A stretch of 32,213 nt of DNA from Bacillus pseudomycoides (GCF_002551005.1 NZ_NVOY01000075.1:1-32213), one strand, 5' to 3'. Positions 8,020-17,258 are shown, counted from the stretch's first letter. Numbers and translations: made by a program. The notes: generated from the letters alone by a model not told the origin.

Positions 8020-9129
8020 TTATATATTTTCATACGTTTGATACTGTTCGTATTGTAAAGATTGCGTTGCTTTCAGACGATCTTCTTCTGTTTGAAAGCT
8101 AATTCGCAACACCCCGAGTAGTCCTTCACGTGCTTCTAGTATTTGCAAATTTGTTATACTGATTTCGTGCTTTGCAAGTATGCTTGTAATATGCGCTAAC
8201 GCCCCGACTTTATCTAAAACATCAACATATAAGTCATGATAAGCTGGAATCGCCCCGCTTTTGCGGACAGGCATAGAATCACGATATTCTTTCGCCTTTG
8301 CGAAGTAATTGTGTATTACTTCGGCATCTCCTTCTGCAACTGTATGGTGCAGTTGCTTCATTTCTGTAATCCATTCCTCTAATAATTGTAATAAATGAGA
8401 ACGGTTTTGTCTTACAATATCGCTCCACATTTTCGGACTACTAGAAGCGATGCGGGTAATGTCTTTAAAACCACCAGCAGCTAGCATATGGATCAACGGA
8501 TTATCTCCGCCATGTTTCTCTACTTGCTTAACTAACCCTGCCGCAATTAAATGGGGAAAATGACTGACAACACCTGTTACATAATCATGTTCCTCTGTAT
8601 GTAACACAAGAAAATGCGAACGCGTTCCTTTTAACCAATCTTTTAATTGTTCAACTTTCTCTGTCTGAACATGGCGCATCGGTGTTAAAATGTAATATGC
8701 ATTTTCAAATAAATGCGCCTTTGCACTTTCTACTCCCGTTTTATGAGAGCCCGCCATCGGATGCCCGCCAATAAACGTAACATCGTTTGGCAGCAACATT
8801 TCTGCTTCTTTCATAATTGTGCCTTTTGTACTTCCAACATCCGTCACGATGACATCTTCACGTAATTTATACGAAACAAGTTTTTTTAATAGCTTTTTTG
8901 TTTCTTCAACAGGAGATGCGAAAATAATTAAATGTGCTTCTTCGCATATTGTTTGTATGTTCACTCCCGCTTCGTCGATTACGTTCAATTGTTTTGCACG
9001 TTCTACTTGCTCACTTTGAATGTCATAACCAGTAATGATGACATTGTGTTCTCGCTTTATTGCTAAAGCAAGTGAACCACCAATTAATCCAGTTCCTATT
9101 AATACAACTTTTTTACACATGTGCCTCAT
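8020..9129 (-). CDS. tyrA: Prephenate dehydrogenase with C-terminal ACT domain
   Basis: Converts prephenate to 4-hydroxyphenylpyruvate with NAD+, the committed step to tyrosine. The Rossmann motif is VLIGTGLIGGSLA near 9-21. GGHPMAGSHKTGVESA near 120-135 carries the conserved catalytic-site histidine and substrate residues. The last 75 residues form an ACT domain (VLDKVGALAHITSILAKHEI...), the usual site for feedback by tyrosine. The start at 9129 overlaps the end of hisC. A second ATG at 9120 (MCKKVVLIG) has GAGG in front and is equally possible. Overlap with hisC suggests translational coupling. Confidence 0.94.
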   Translation of the reverse strand: MRHMCKKVVLIGTGLIGGSLALAIKREHNVIITGYDIQSEQVERAKQLNVIDEAGVNIQTICEEAHLIIFASPVEETKKLLKKLVSYKLREDVIVTDVGSTKGTIMKEAEMLLPNDVTFIGGHPMAGSHKTGVESAKAHLFENAYYILTPMRHVQTEKVEQLKDWLKGTRSHFLVLHTEEHDYVTGVVSHFPHLIAAGLVKQVEKHGGDNPLIHMLAAGGFKDITRIASSSPKMWSDIVRQNRSHLLQLLEEWITEMKQLHHTVAEGDAEVIHNYFAKAKEYRDSMPVRKSGAIPAYHDLYVDVLDKVGALAHITSILAKHEISITNLQILEAREGLLGVLRISFQTEEDRLKATQSLQYEQYQTYENI

Positions 9130-10207
9130 CTCGAGACCTACTATTATGAAAGTGTTGTTTTAACACTGCAATCACTCCTTCATTTTGTTTACTCGTACCG
9201 ATTGTGATGCGAACACCATTTAAAAATGGACGAACGATATATCCAGCGTGTGCACAAAGTTCATAAATTTCCTGAGCATTGTCTAACGGTAAAAAGATAA
9301 AGTTCGTTTGAGATGAATAAAATGGAATCTCATTTTCTATACAAAAGCTTTCATATTGCTGCAAGCCTTCTTGGTTTGCACGAATGATCCCTTGTAAAAA
9401 TGAATCATCATTCCACGCAAGTACGGCAGCTTTTTGTGCAAGTGATGATACATTAAACGGAAGACGAACAACATTTAATTTCTCAATGATTGCTTCATTT
9501 CCAACTGCATAACCAACGCGAAATGCTGCTAATCCGTATGCCTTTGAAAATGTTCTTAAGATAAGAAGGTTCTTATACTCTTTCAAAAGTGAAATAGTAT
9601 CTGGAAAGTCACCCGCTGTGACATATTCATAATACGCTTCATCAATTACAACTAATGTTTCTTTATGAACTTGCTTCATAAATTCACGTAATTTTCGGTC
9701 ATTCACATATGTGCCTGTTGGATTATTCGGATTACAAATCCAAACAATCTTTGTTTTTTCATTCATGACTGCCGCAATTTCATCTAAGTTATAGGCCCCA
9801 TTTTGAAGCGGTACTTCCTTGACCTCACAACCTTCAATTACTGCATGATGACGGTATTGCGGGAATGTTTCTCCAGCTGTCACAATATTATCACCTTGGC
9901 AAAGTAGTGTTCGGCTAATAATTTGAATGACCTCATCAAGACCGCTGCCACATAAAATTTCTTCTTTTTTCACATCCAATTTCTCCGCAATCGTTTGACG
10001 AAGTTCTACTGCTCCCCCGTCCGGGTATAAAGCATGTTCATTCGGCTCTTTTAGTAAACCTTCCATCACACGAGGTGAACAACCAAATGGATTTTCATTT
10101 GAAGCTAATTTTACAAATGAATGAACACCATAATCTGCTTGCATTTGTTTTGCTGATTTACCTGGTTTATAAGGTTGCAGCGCCCGTAGTTGTTCTTTTA
10201 CTTTCAT
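9113..10207 (-). CDS. hisC: Histidinol-phosphate/aromatic aminotransferase
   Basis: PLP-dependent class I/II aminotransferase of 364 residues. Visible motifs are SNENPFG near 37-43, NPNNPTGTY near 159-167 (PLP ring and phosphate contacts), VIDEAYYEY near 186-194, and TFSKAYGLAAFRVGY near 218-232, where the Lys forms the Schiff base. In Bacillus the HisC enzyme of the aro locus serves both histidine and tyrosine/phenylalanine synthesis. Its position between aroC and tyrA, away from any his genes, favours the aromatic role here. The ATG at 10207 follows AAGGAGG. The 3' end overlaps tyrA by 17 bases (8 bases if tyrA starts at 9120). Confidence 0.93.
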   Translation of the reverse strand: MKVKEQLRALQPYKPGKSAKQMQADYGVHSFVKLASNENPFGCSPRVMEGLLKEPNEHALYPDGGAVELRQTIAEKLDVKKEEILCGSGLDEVIQIISRTLLCQGDNIVTAGETFPQYRHHAVIEGCEVKEVPLQNGAYNLDEIAAVMNEKTKIVWICNPNNPTGTYVNDRKLREFMKQVHKETLVVIDEAYYEYVTAGDFPDTISLLKEYKNLLILRTFSKAYGLAAFRVGYAVGNEAIIEKLNVVRLPFNVSSLAQKAAVLAWNDDSFLQGIIRANQEGLQQYESFCIENEIPFYSSQTNFIFLPLDNAQEIYELCAHAGYIVRPFLNGVRITIGTSKQNEGVIAVLKQHFHNSRSRDEAHV

Positions 10208-10221
10208 GAAAATCCTCCTTT

Positions 10222-11394
10222 TTAAAATTCTTTCGCGTATTTTTTATGCTGAGCAATATTTTCCTTAATTAGATCCATACGGTCTTGCCCAAATTGGTCT
10301 ACTAGAGCAGTTGCCAGTTCCCAAGCGACAACAGCTTCTGCCACTACACTTGCCGCCGGTACAGCGCAGCTATCGGAACGTTCAATGCTTGCTTGAAACA
10401 CTTCCTTCGTATCAATATCCACACTTGTTAGTGGCTTATATAATGTCGGAATTGGTTTCATAACACCTCTGACAACAATCGGCATTCCTGTTGTCATTCC
10501 GCCTTCTAATCCACCAGCGTTATTCGTTTTTCGTGTGTAACCTGTTTCTTCATCCCATAAAATCTCATCATGTACAACACTTCCTGGTTGCCCGGCTGCC
10601 TCAAAACCAATGCCGATTTCAGCACCTTTAAATGCATTAATACTCATGATAGCCGCTGCTAACTTTGCGTCTAATTTCCGGTCATAATGAACGTAACTGC
10701 CAACACCAATCGGCATTCCTTCTGCAACCACTTCAACGATGCCACCAATAGAATCTCCGTTACTTTTCGCTGCATCAATTGCTTCCATCATTACTTGCTC
10801 CGCTTGTTGATCTAAGCAGCGAACAGGCGAATGTTCTGAAATCAGCTGCATCTCTTCTAATGATTTATGTGAAATTTGGTTAGCTTTTACGCCACCAATT
10901 TCAAGCACATGACCTGCAATATTTACACCTAATTCAGTTAAAACCTTTTTTGCAACAGCCCCTGCCGCTACTCTTACAGTTGTCTCCCTAGCAGAAGAAC
11001 GTTCTAATACATTTCGTATATCACGGTGACCATACTTTATTGCCCCGTTTAAATCAGCATGCCCTGGACGTGGTTTTGTAATTGTTCGTTTCATTTCTTT
11101 ACTTTCCTGTTCAGAAACCGTTTCTGCTCCCATTACGTTTGTCCAATGTTTGAAATCATCATTTTTTACAACTAGTGTAATCGGTGAACCAAGGGTATAG
11201 CCGTGCCGCACACCGCTTACTATTTCCACTGTATCTGTTTCAATTTGCATACGTCTTCCGCGTCCATAGCCCTTTTGGCGTCTTAATAACTCTATATTTA
11301 TATCTTCTGCAGTTATAAATAGACCTGCCGGAACACCTTCCAAAATTACCGTCAATTGCGGACCATGTGATTCTCCAGCTGTTATATATCTCAT
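10222..11394 (-). CDS. aroC: Chorismate synthase
   Basis: Makes chorismate from EPSP using reduced FMN, the branch point to Tyr, Phe, Trp and folate. At 390 residues the length is normal. Signatures seen are [11 protein letters not shown] at the N-terminus, [19 protein letters not shown] near 113-131 and [16 protein letters not shown] just after it. I chose the ATG at 11394 because AAGGGAG lies eight bases upstream. The ATG at 11400 is too close to that site. It is first in the four-gene aroC-hisC-tyrA-aroA cluster. Its leader holds a tyrosine T-box and an antisense IS-like remnant. Bacillus subtilis calls this gene aroF. Confidence 0.96.
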   Translation of the reverse strand: MRYITAGESHGPQLTVILEGVPAGLFITAEDINIELLRRQKGYGRGRRMQIETDTVEIVSGVRHGYTLGSPITLVVKNDDFKHWTNVMGAETVSEQESKEMKRTITKPRPGHADLNGAIKYGHRDIRNVLERSSARETTVRVAAGAVAKKVLTELGVNIAGHVLEIGGVKANQISHKSLEEMQLISEHSPVRCLDQQAEQVMMEAIDAAKSNGDSIGGIVEVVAEGMPIGVGSYVHYDRKLDAKLAAAIMSINAFKGAEIGIGFEAAGQPGSVVHDEILWDEETGYTRKTNNAGGLEGGMTTGMPIVVRGVMKPIPTLYKPLTSVDIDTKEVFQASIERSDSCAVPAASVVAEAVVAWELATALVDQFGQDRMDLIKENIAQHKKYAKEF

Positions 11395-11428
11395 TTCCAT
11401 TTCTCCCTTATCATTTTATCCCGCACTA

Positions 11429-11561
11429 ACGGACAGTAAGACTCCTTCCACAAGATTCTGAGAAGTCAAAGAAGATAGGTAGGAGGTAACTGTCCGTAAG
11501 AGCCCATTAGTTCAACTAACCAGCAGTGGGAGATAAACCCTCCTACTGCTGGAAGTTTCAC
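11429..11561 (+). mobile_element. Orphan IS200/IS605 right-end remnant (omega-RNA-like) inside the aroC leader
   Basis: On the plus strand, opposite to the aro genes, 133 bases carry a 9-bp perfect inverted pair (ACGGACAGT 11429-11437, ACTGTCCGT 11489-11497). A strong terminal hairpin follows (CCAGCAGTGGGAG with CTCCTACTGCTGG, 11520-11552, 13 bp with one G-U), and then GGAAGTTTCAC. The terminal hairpin plus TTCAC-like end is typical of TnpB-element right ends, whose transcript is the guide RNA scaffold. No transposase gene is next to it. If functional, the guide would begin at about 11562, in the T-box terminator of the aro operon. It lengthens the untranslated leader of aroC. The family call is from pattern memory. 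Confidence 0.5.
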
Positions 11562-11566
11562 TTTAT

Positions 11567-11822
11567 AAAAAAGCCCCTACTGATTTCTTTCAGTAGGGGC
11601 GACAATACGCGCGGTACCACCCTAGTTATAGACAAATATGTCTACCTCTTTTTATTGTTAACGATCATTTTGACCGTCTTTCCCTTCATAAAAACTTTCG
11701 TCTTTACTACGAAAAAGATGCTCCAGGGGTGTAATTCACACATATCTTTGTACTGATTTCCACCAACCATCAGCTCTCTGTAACAAGAAAATACATGCTA
11801 CTGCTTCCCTTTCAACGCAATA
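11567..11822 (-). promoter_or_regulatory. Tyrosine T-box riboswitch C (upstream of aroC)
   Basis: Transcription-attenuating leader read by tRNA-Tyr. On the minus strand it has the stem I start (AGAGAGCTGATGG), a specifier TAC at 11733-11731 within GTGAATTACACC, the T-box core AGGGTGGTACCGCG around 11623-11610, and a terminator at 11600-11567 (GCCCCTACTG with CAGTAGGGGC plus T run). Uncharged tRNA-Tyr would pair with the core and block the terminator. It begins within about ten bases of the aroG-type stop codon and no clear promoter is seen between, so it probably gates read-through from the upstream gene. Confidence 0.93.
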
Positions 11823-11831
11823 TTTATTTCA

Positions 11832-12908
11832 TTACGATAATTTATTTTTAAATCCTTTTAACTCTTCCATGAAGGCATGGAACTGCGGAATATCCATTTG
11901 CTGTGCTGAATCTGATAAAGCAACTGCTGGGTCTGGATGCACTTCTGCCATAACAGCATCTGCACCAATCGCTAATGCTGCTTTCGCAGTTGGTAAAAGT
12001 AGATCTTTTCGCCCTGTAGAATGCGTTACATCTACAACAACCGGTAAATGTGTTTCTTTCTTTAAAATTGGCACTGCGGAAATATCAAGTGTATTTCGCG
12101 TTGCTCTTTCATATGTGCGAATGCCGCGTTCACATAAAATAATTTGATCATTCCCTTGAGCAATAATGTATTCTGCTGCATTCACAAATTCATCAATTGT
12201 CGCTGCTAAACCACGTTTCAGTAATACTGGTTTATTCACTTTTCCAACGGCTCTTAATAAATCGAAGTTTTGCATATTACGAGCGCCTACTTGAATCACA
12301 TCAACGTAATCAAGTGCCATTTCTACATCATTAGGATTTAAGATTTCGCTAATAATCGCTAAATCAAATTCGTCTGCAACTTGGCGTAAGATTTGCAGCC
12401 CTTCTACTCCTAATCCTTGGAAGTCGTATGGAGATGTTCTCGGTTTAAATGCACCGCCGCGCATTAACTTTATTCCTTGTTCTTTCATTGCCTGAGCAAC
12501 TTGGCGAACTTGCTCTAAACTTTCAACTGCGCACGGCCCCATAATGAACGTTTGTGCGCCGCTTCCTAGCAATTCACCTTTTACATCAACAATCGTATTT
12601 TCTTGTTTCTTTTTACGTGAAACTAATAACGCTTTACGATTATCATCTTCTTGCAGTTCTAAGCTCGCTTTAAAAATTGTTTTGAAAATATGTTGCACTG
12701 TAGATGTTTCAAATGGTCCTTCGTTATGCTCTGCAAGCATATCGAGCACTTCACGCTCACGAACAGGATCGAAGCGTTTCGTGCCTTGCAATTTCTTTTG
12801 CTGTCCGATTTCTTTCACAACCTTTGCACGCTCATTCAATAAGTGCAGAAGCTGTAAATTAATCTCATCCACCTGTTTACGTAATTGTTCTAATTCATGA
12901 TTTCCCAT
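11832..12908 (-). CDS. aroG: Bifunctional chorismate mutase/DAHP synthase
   Basis: First step of aromatic synthesis (erythrose 4-phosphate plus PEP to DAHP), fused to an AroQ-type chorismate mutase that also acts as the feedback sensor for chorismate or prephenate. The 358-residue length matches the Bacillus AroA(G) enzyme. The mutase domain covers about 1-90 ([20 protein letters not shown]). The synthase domain shows [39 protein letters not shown] and [11 protein letters not shown], which holds metal and PEP ligands. I chose the ATG at 12908 because AAGGAGG stands before it. The in-frame extension to 12980 has no ribosome site. Two tandem tyrosine T-boxes precede it. B. subtilis calls this gene aroA. 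Confidence 0.94.
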   Translation of the reverse strand: MGNHELEQLRKQVDEINLQLLHLLNERAKVVKEIGQQKKLQGTKRFDPVREREVLDMLAEHNEGPFETSTVQHIFKTIFKASLELQEDDNRKALLVSRKKKQENTIVDVKGELLGSGAQTFIMGPCAVESLEQVRQVAQAMKEQGIKLMRGGAFKPRTSPYDFQGLGVEGLQILRQVADEFDLAIISEILNPNDVEMALDYVDVIQVGARNMQNFDLLRAVGKVNKPVLLKRGLAATIDEFVNAAEYIIAQGNDQIILCERGIRTYERATRNTLDISAVPILKKETHLPVVVDVTHSTGRKDLLLPTAKAALAIGADAVMAEVHPDPAVALSDSAQQMDIPQFHAFMEELKGFKNKLS

Positions 12909-13029
12909 TAAAAATTCCTCCTTGTATCTTTTTGAAATTATATAATAAGGGATTGAAAATTCCCTATTTTCTGAACTCAATTCTTATAACAAAGCAAAGT
13001 TGATAACGATTTCTCATATGAAATATATG

Positions 13030-13275
13030 AAAAAATCCCTACTGATCCAATCAGTAGGGACGATTATTATCGCGGTACCACCCTAGTTGCAGACACATTT
13101 ATCTACCTCTCTTTATTGTTAACGATCGTTTTGACCGTCTTTCCCTTCATAAAGGCTTCTGCCTTTATGAAGGGAAAGATGCTCCAGGATTGTAATTCAT
13201 GCTTGTTTATGTACTGGTTCACACCAACCACCAGCTCTCTGTTACAGGGAAACAACCACTACTCTCTTTCCTATC
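13030..13275 (-). promoter_or_regulatory. Tyrosine T-box riboswitch B (second of tandem pair)
   Basis: Leader element with the same layout as the others: stem I (AGAGAGCTGGTGG), specifier TAC at 13194-13192 in ATGAATTACAATCC, core AGGGTGGTACCGCG around 13084-13071, and terminator 13060-13030 (TCCCTACTGA with TCAGTAGGGA plus T run). An internal stem at 13138-13179 is a perfect 19-bp hairpin with a four-base loop. About 120 bases separate the terminator from the aroG-type start codon. Confidence 0.93.
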
Positions 13276-13318
13276 ATCGCGTTTATTATTTAATTATCAT
13301 TTAGGTCCGCGTATATGC

Positions 13319-13587
13319 AAAAAATCCCTACTGATTCAATCAGTAGGGACGATTATTATCGCGGTACCACCCTAGTTGTAGACATATTTGTCTACCTCTT
13401 TTCATTGTTAACGATCGTTTTGACCGTCTTTCCCTTCATAAAGACTTCTGTCTTTACTACGAAAAAGATGCTCCAGGACTGTAATTCACGTTTACCTTTG
13501 TACTGATTTCCACCAACCATCAGCTCTCTATAACAGGAAGATAAACACTACTTTGTTCCCTTCAATGCGTTGTTTTTATTAAGTATG
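13319..13587 (-). promoter_or_regulatory. Tyrosine T-box riboswitch A (first of tandem pair)
   Basis: It begins just downstream of the sigma-A promoter. On the minus strand it has stem I (AGAGAGCTGATGG), specifier TAC at 13483-13481 in GTGAATTACAGTCC, core AGGGTGGTACCGCG around 13373-13360 and terminator 13349-13319. With element B it makes two attenuators in series before the DAHP synthase gene. Confidence 0.93.
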
Positions 13588-13593
13588 ATTTGT

Positions 13594-13623
13594 ATTATAG
13601 AATGTCATTTCGAAATATGTCAA
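13594..13623 (-). promoter_or_regulatory. Sigma-A promoter of the aro operon
   Basis: Perfect consensus TTGACA (13623-13618) and TATAAT (13599-13594) on the minus strand with an 18-base spacer. It lies immediately upstream of T-box A and just after the SIR2-type gene's stop codon. Confidence 0.88.
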
Positions 13624-13671
13624 CACTTTTTCATTATTTTTTATATTTTTATTCTCACTGCATCGAATGGT

Positions 13672-16600
13672 TCATAATAACAAATGTGAATCATTTGTAT
13701 TTCGATTGATCATTCCAATGCGCATCATTTCATTTTGAATACGTTCAAGTAACGTATTTTCAAGCTTCATCTCATCAAACAATTGCCGAAGATGAATCAC
13801 TTCATTTTCAATATACTCTGCATCATTTATCTTTGTTAATAAAACAAAAAATAATGTTGCATATACTTTAGGACTTTGATGAATCAACTCGTTTTTTTCC
13901 AACAGCTGTTTCAATAAATCCTTCAATGCTTGTTTTTCTCTTTGCAATGAAGATATAGAAAAATGCGATAAAACAGTTTCAATCCCTTTTTCAGCGATTA
14001 CATCCATGTATAACACAAACCGCAAAAAGATAATATATTCTTTCTCTGCTATTATACTCATTTTAGGACGCTCTACTAAAAAGTCTGCAAGCCAATCTTG
14101 CCAAAATTTTTGTTGTTCTTTTATGCTCAAAGTTTTTACATAATACGATACATTTTCTACAAACTTTACCTTCTCTACCTCTTCTCCCTGTATAAAAAGA
14201 GTGTTCAACCAATCTAGTTGTTTATCCCAATATAAAATACATTTTAAAAAGACGAGACTTAACCATTTCATAAATACTTCTTGTGTTTGTTTATTCAACA
14301 AATGTAAATGTCTAACAGCAAAAGCAATATATTTCTTTGTTTGTATAAATAAAGGCAAATTTATTTGCGTATTTACAAACCCTGCCCATGCATACTTTGT
14401 TTTCTCTTCATTCTTCTGCAAATCTAAATAAGGAATCATATGTTTTCTACACCATTGCTTCTCAATATGATAGAGAAATGTTAAGTCTGCAGTTAGCCTC
14501 GCAATCATAATATTTACGTAGTATGATTTTTTCTGCATTTGCTCTTCAAATACATATAAATAAGCATGTATATTTCGATCGTATAAATGCTCATATGCTA
14601 GCAGCTTTAATAAAACTGCTGTTATTTTCCCTACTGGATGCAAAGCAGCCTCATTATAGTAATCCGTTTGCTTTTTACCTCCTCCTTGTTCACCTTTCAT
14701 AACGTGAGGAAACAATGAAAAAGCAAGCTGTTTTATTGCTCGAATTGTATCTTCTTGAAATTCTGCTAACTGATTGCCCTTTTCATAGAGAAAACTGCTA
14801 ATGAGCCAATGGTAAGTATCATGCCTTACAAATTGATGCAGTAATGGTAAAAGCTCTTGCATCTGTTTATCTGTTAATTTCCGATTATTACGCCACTCTC
14901 TTATGAATACAAACCATACTTCTTTACTCACTTCTTTTAACTTAACCAATTGATACGCAAGAGAAATACTCCATTGTACATCTGTTTTACAAGCCTTTGA
15001 AAGCATTTCTAAAAAATGAGGTTTCTCAAACAATCCTTCTTGTGAATATTGAAGAACTTGCCTTATCATTTCTTCCTCATTCATATGTAACAAACCATCA
15101 GTTGTTAAATTACATGTAATTGGTTGTAATGTCCGCTCTTCTTGTAAATCAGGAAACTGCCTCGATAAAAAATGAGGGAATTTTTGTTTCATAAATTCAT
15201 ATGTTTGTTTCGTTCGTTCATTAGTTGGGTCGCACATATATAGCCAACCGATTAAGTTACAAGCCACATAACACGTCTTTTCTTCAAACTGTTTCTCTAT
15301 AGTTGTCAGCACTTTTTCTTTCGTATGTTCAGATACATGCTCATAATGATTCTTTAACAATTGAAACACTTCATGTTTACAGGAGTCTTCAGTAAGCAAT
15401 TGATGTTGTATCAACCATTCTATTTTTTCATTTTGCGTTCGGAAAACAGTATGGTTCATACTATGCACTGCAATTCGCTTTTGCAGCGAATTTCCAAATT
15501 CCATCATAAAAGAAACATAAAAGTTTGCTTTATCTTCAAAATGGGAACAAACATAGTCCATACAATCTCTAACAATATTAATTAAAAAAGAAAATTCACG
15601 CGGTTGGCTATCTTGCTCATGCGGTTCAATTGCACTTCGTGATTCACTAACTGAATCATGAATTTGAAGCGCCTGTTGTTTTAGCGTTAATCTCTGTAGT
15701 TTTTCGATTCCAATTTGCAAAATCGGAATCGAAAAACAAGAAAGATGCGGCTTTATTTTCACTTCCCATATGTGCTGCATCTTTGAAAAGGTTGCAGTTG
15801 ACAAATGGTTTGTTTCCGCTAACTCTACAACATCTTGCATCTCTTGTTCCCAGTGCCGAAGTCGCTTCAATTTTAGTTTCCCATCTAATATACATGTGAA
15901 TAAAAGAACCATAATTTCTTTATGCTCTGGGTACGTACATTTATGAAGCAAAGAAGGCAGACTTTCGATGAAAAATTCATTTCTTTTCGCCTTTTCTAAC
16001 AATAACAAAAGCCACTTTGCAAACGAAACTGTAAGTATCGGTTGTTCCATCTTTACTAAAAATGTGCATATCGTATTCCAAAACAAAGCTGATACTTTTG
16101 TGTTATTTTTATACATTAATTGAAATAATTCACTTTGGCGGCTCACTAAAAAATGATCAACAATCCACTGTGCAAGCAGCTGATCTTTTTCAGAATTCTC
16201 AGCTTCCTCTGAAAATAAATTCCGCAGTTGTCCTTCTTTTTCTAACCATTCTACCCATTCGTAGTCTCTTGCAAATTCAACAAAGTAACGAAGTGTCTCA
16301 ATCTTTTTTATTGATTGTTTAACATAAGACAACTGTTCTTGTTCTAAAGATGGTGGAACCGTTACGATATCACGAATTCGTGTTCTTTTTGTAATATAAT
16401 TGTCTCCCATTAGCTCTGCCCATCGCTGCACTGCTTTTGCTAATGATTGATGATTTTGCGTCTTATTCGGATAGACAATAGGCTTAACCCCTAAATGCTC
16501 CCAGTGATATGTATTATCTCCCCCCGCAACAAACGCATACCGCCTCGTACTTGGTGGTAATCCAGTTGCTAAATATTTCATAACAGGGTCATTATGACTA

Positions 16601-17187
16601 TATCCAATAAATAAAACTGTATAATTAGAAAATAAATCAATTAAAAATCGTCTCGCCCATCCTTCTGTTAAGTAAGCCCTTCCAAAATCACCATCAGTCA
16701 AAATTAAATTTTCTTCTTCTTGTTCCACATTTCCATGAATATATGCCAATCCTTTAAACGCTCTTCCCGTTGGAAGTGCAGGAGCGTAATATATATTTAC
16801 TTTACGTTTTGACCCCTCAATTACCGTTGAAAAATGCTGATCAAAATTTGTAGTTACAATCCGAACATTCTCATCAGCTGCAAATAATTGCAAAATAGAA
16901 TTGTGTAATGGATTTGGCTTTGAATCTGCTACATGAACAAGATTCTTCGCAATCTGATGAACATCTTTCGTTTTTGCAATTTTCCCAAGATAATAATCGT
17001 GCGGTTCATTTCCCTCACGTTTGTCTACATATAGTGCGTTCGCAATATCATCCACTAAATCATCAAAATTTGGTAAGTTTGAATTGCCTTTCATAGATAC
17101 TCCAGCTCCAACAAATAAAACCAGTTTCCCTTGTTCGAGTTTATCAAAGAGTTCATCTGGAATTTCTACCTCTGAAGTAATCCACAC
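13672..17187 (-). CDS. Large SIR2-like domain protein, probable single-gene anti-phage NADase
   Basis: A protein of 1171 residues. The first 250 or so form a SIR2-like domain with NAD-binding GAGVS at 27-31, TTNFD at 112-116, a candidate catalytic His in YIHGN (His151), LTDGDFGRAY at 163-172 and LFIGYSHNDP at 192-201. This is the bacterial defence-type SIR2 pattern, not the deacetylase pattern with four zinc Cys. Residues from about 300 onward are helix-rich, with many Trp and Lys/Glu and no motif I recognise. A DUF4020-like tail is possible but unverified. Known SIR2 defence proteins (DSR1, DSR2, ThsA) deplete NAD+ on phage sensing. I chose the GTG at 17187 (AAGGGGGG upstream). The in-frame ATG at 17364 lies upstream of the likely promoter. 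No HerA, TIR or Argonaute partner is adjacent. Confidence 0.85.
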   Translation of the reverse strand: MWITSEVEIPDELFDKLEQGKLVLFVGAGVSMKGNSNLPNFDDLVDDIANALYVDKREGNEPHDYYLGKIAKTKDVHQIAKNLVHVADSKPNPLHNSILQLFAADENVRIVTTNFDQHFSTVIEGSKRKVNIYYAPALPTGRAFKGLAYIHGNVEQEEENLILTDGDFGRAYLTEGWARRFLIDLFSNYTVLFIGYSHNDPVMKYLATGLPPSTRRYAFVAGGDNTYHWEHLGVKPIVYPNKTQNHQSLAKAVQRWAELMGDNYITKRTRIRDIVTVPPSLEQEQLSYVKQSIKKIETLRYFVEFARDYEWVEWLEKEGQLRNLFSEEAENSEKDQLLAQWIVDHFLVSRQSELFQLMYKNNTKVSALFWNTICTFLVKMEQPILTVSFAKWLLLLLEKAKRNEFFIESLPSLLHKCTYPEHKEIMVLLFTCILDGKLKLKRLRHWEQEMQDVVELAETNHLSTATFSKMQHIWEVKIKPHLSCFSIPILQIGIEKLQRLTLKQQALQIHDSVSESRSAIEPHEQDSQPREFSFLINIVRDCMDYVCSHFEDKANFYVSFMMEFGNSLQKRIAVHSMNHTVFRTQNEKIEWLIQHQLLTEDSCKHEVFQLLKNHYEHVSEHTKEKVLTTIEKQFEEKTCYVACNLIGWLYMCDPTNERTKQTYEFMKQKFPHFLSRQFPDLQEERTLQPITCNLTTDGLLHMNEEEMIRQVLQYSQEGLFEKPHFLEMLSKACKTDVQWSISLAYQLVKLKEVSKEVWFVFIREWRNNRKLTDKQMQELLPLLHQFVRHDTYHWLISSFLYEKGNQLAEFQEDTIRAIKQLAFSLFPHVMKGEQGGGKKQTDYYNEAALHPVGKITAVLLKLLAYEHLYDRNIHAYLYVFEEQMQKKSYYVNIMIARLTADLTFLYHIEKQWCRKHMIPYLDLQKNEEKTKYAWAGFVNTQINLPLFIQTKKYIAFAVRHLHLLNKQTQEVFMKWLSLVFLKCILYWDKQLDWLNTLFIQGEEVEKVKFVENVSYYVKTLSIKEQQKFWQDWLADFLVERPKMSIIAEKEYIIFLRFVLYMDVIAEKGIETVLSHFSISSLQREKQALKDLLKQLLEKNELIHQSPKVYATLFFVLLTKINDAEYIENEVIHLRQLFDEMKLENTLLERIQNEMMRIGMINRNTNDSHLLL

Positions 17188-17229
17188 CCTCGATCCCCCC
17201 TTACCTAAAAATGTTAATTTTCTCCTTCT

Positions 17230-17258
17230 AATATAACATTTTCTTTGTATTTTTTTAA
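17230..17258 (-). promoter_or_regulatory. Candidate promoter of the SIR2-type gene
   Basis: On the minus strand TTAAAA (17258-17253) and TATATT (17235-17230) are 17 bases apart, 43 bases before the GTG start. This is a moderate match, and it supports the GTG start over the longer reading frame. Confidence 0.45.

Noticed and set aside
7694-8041. Plus-strand frames opposite aroA, tyrA and the DAHP synthase gene (for example 12544-12900)
   Set aside because: Shadow frames of strongly conserved minus-strand genes; no family match or ribosome site.
11526-11756. Plus-strand reading frames across the T-box leaders (also 13116-13304 and 13315-13506)
   Set aside because: They run antisense through T-box structures, resemble each other only because the leaders do, and have no ribosome sites.
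12909-13029. A fourth regulatory structure between T-box B and the DAHP synthase gene
   Set aside because: Only a weak GGGA/TCCC hairpin near the start region is visible; not convincing as a separate element.
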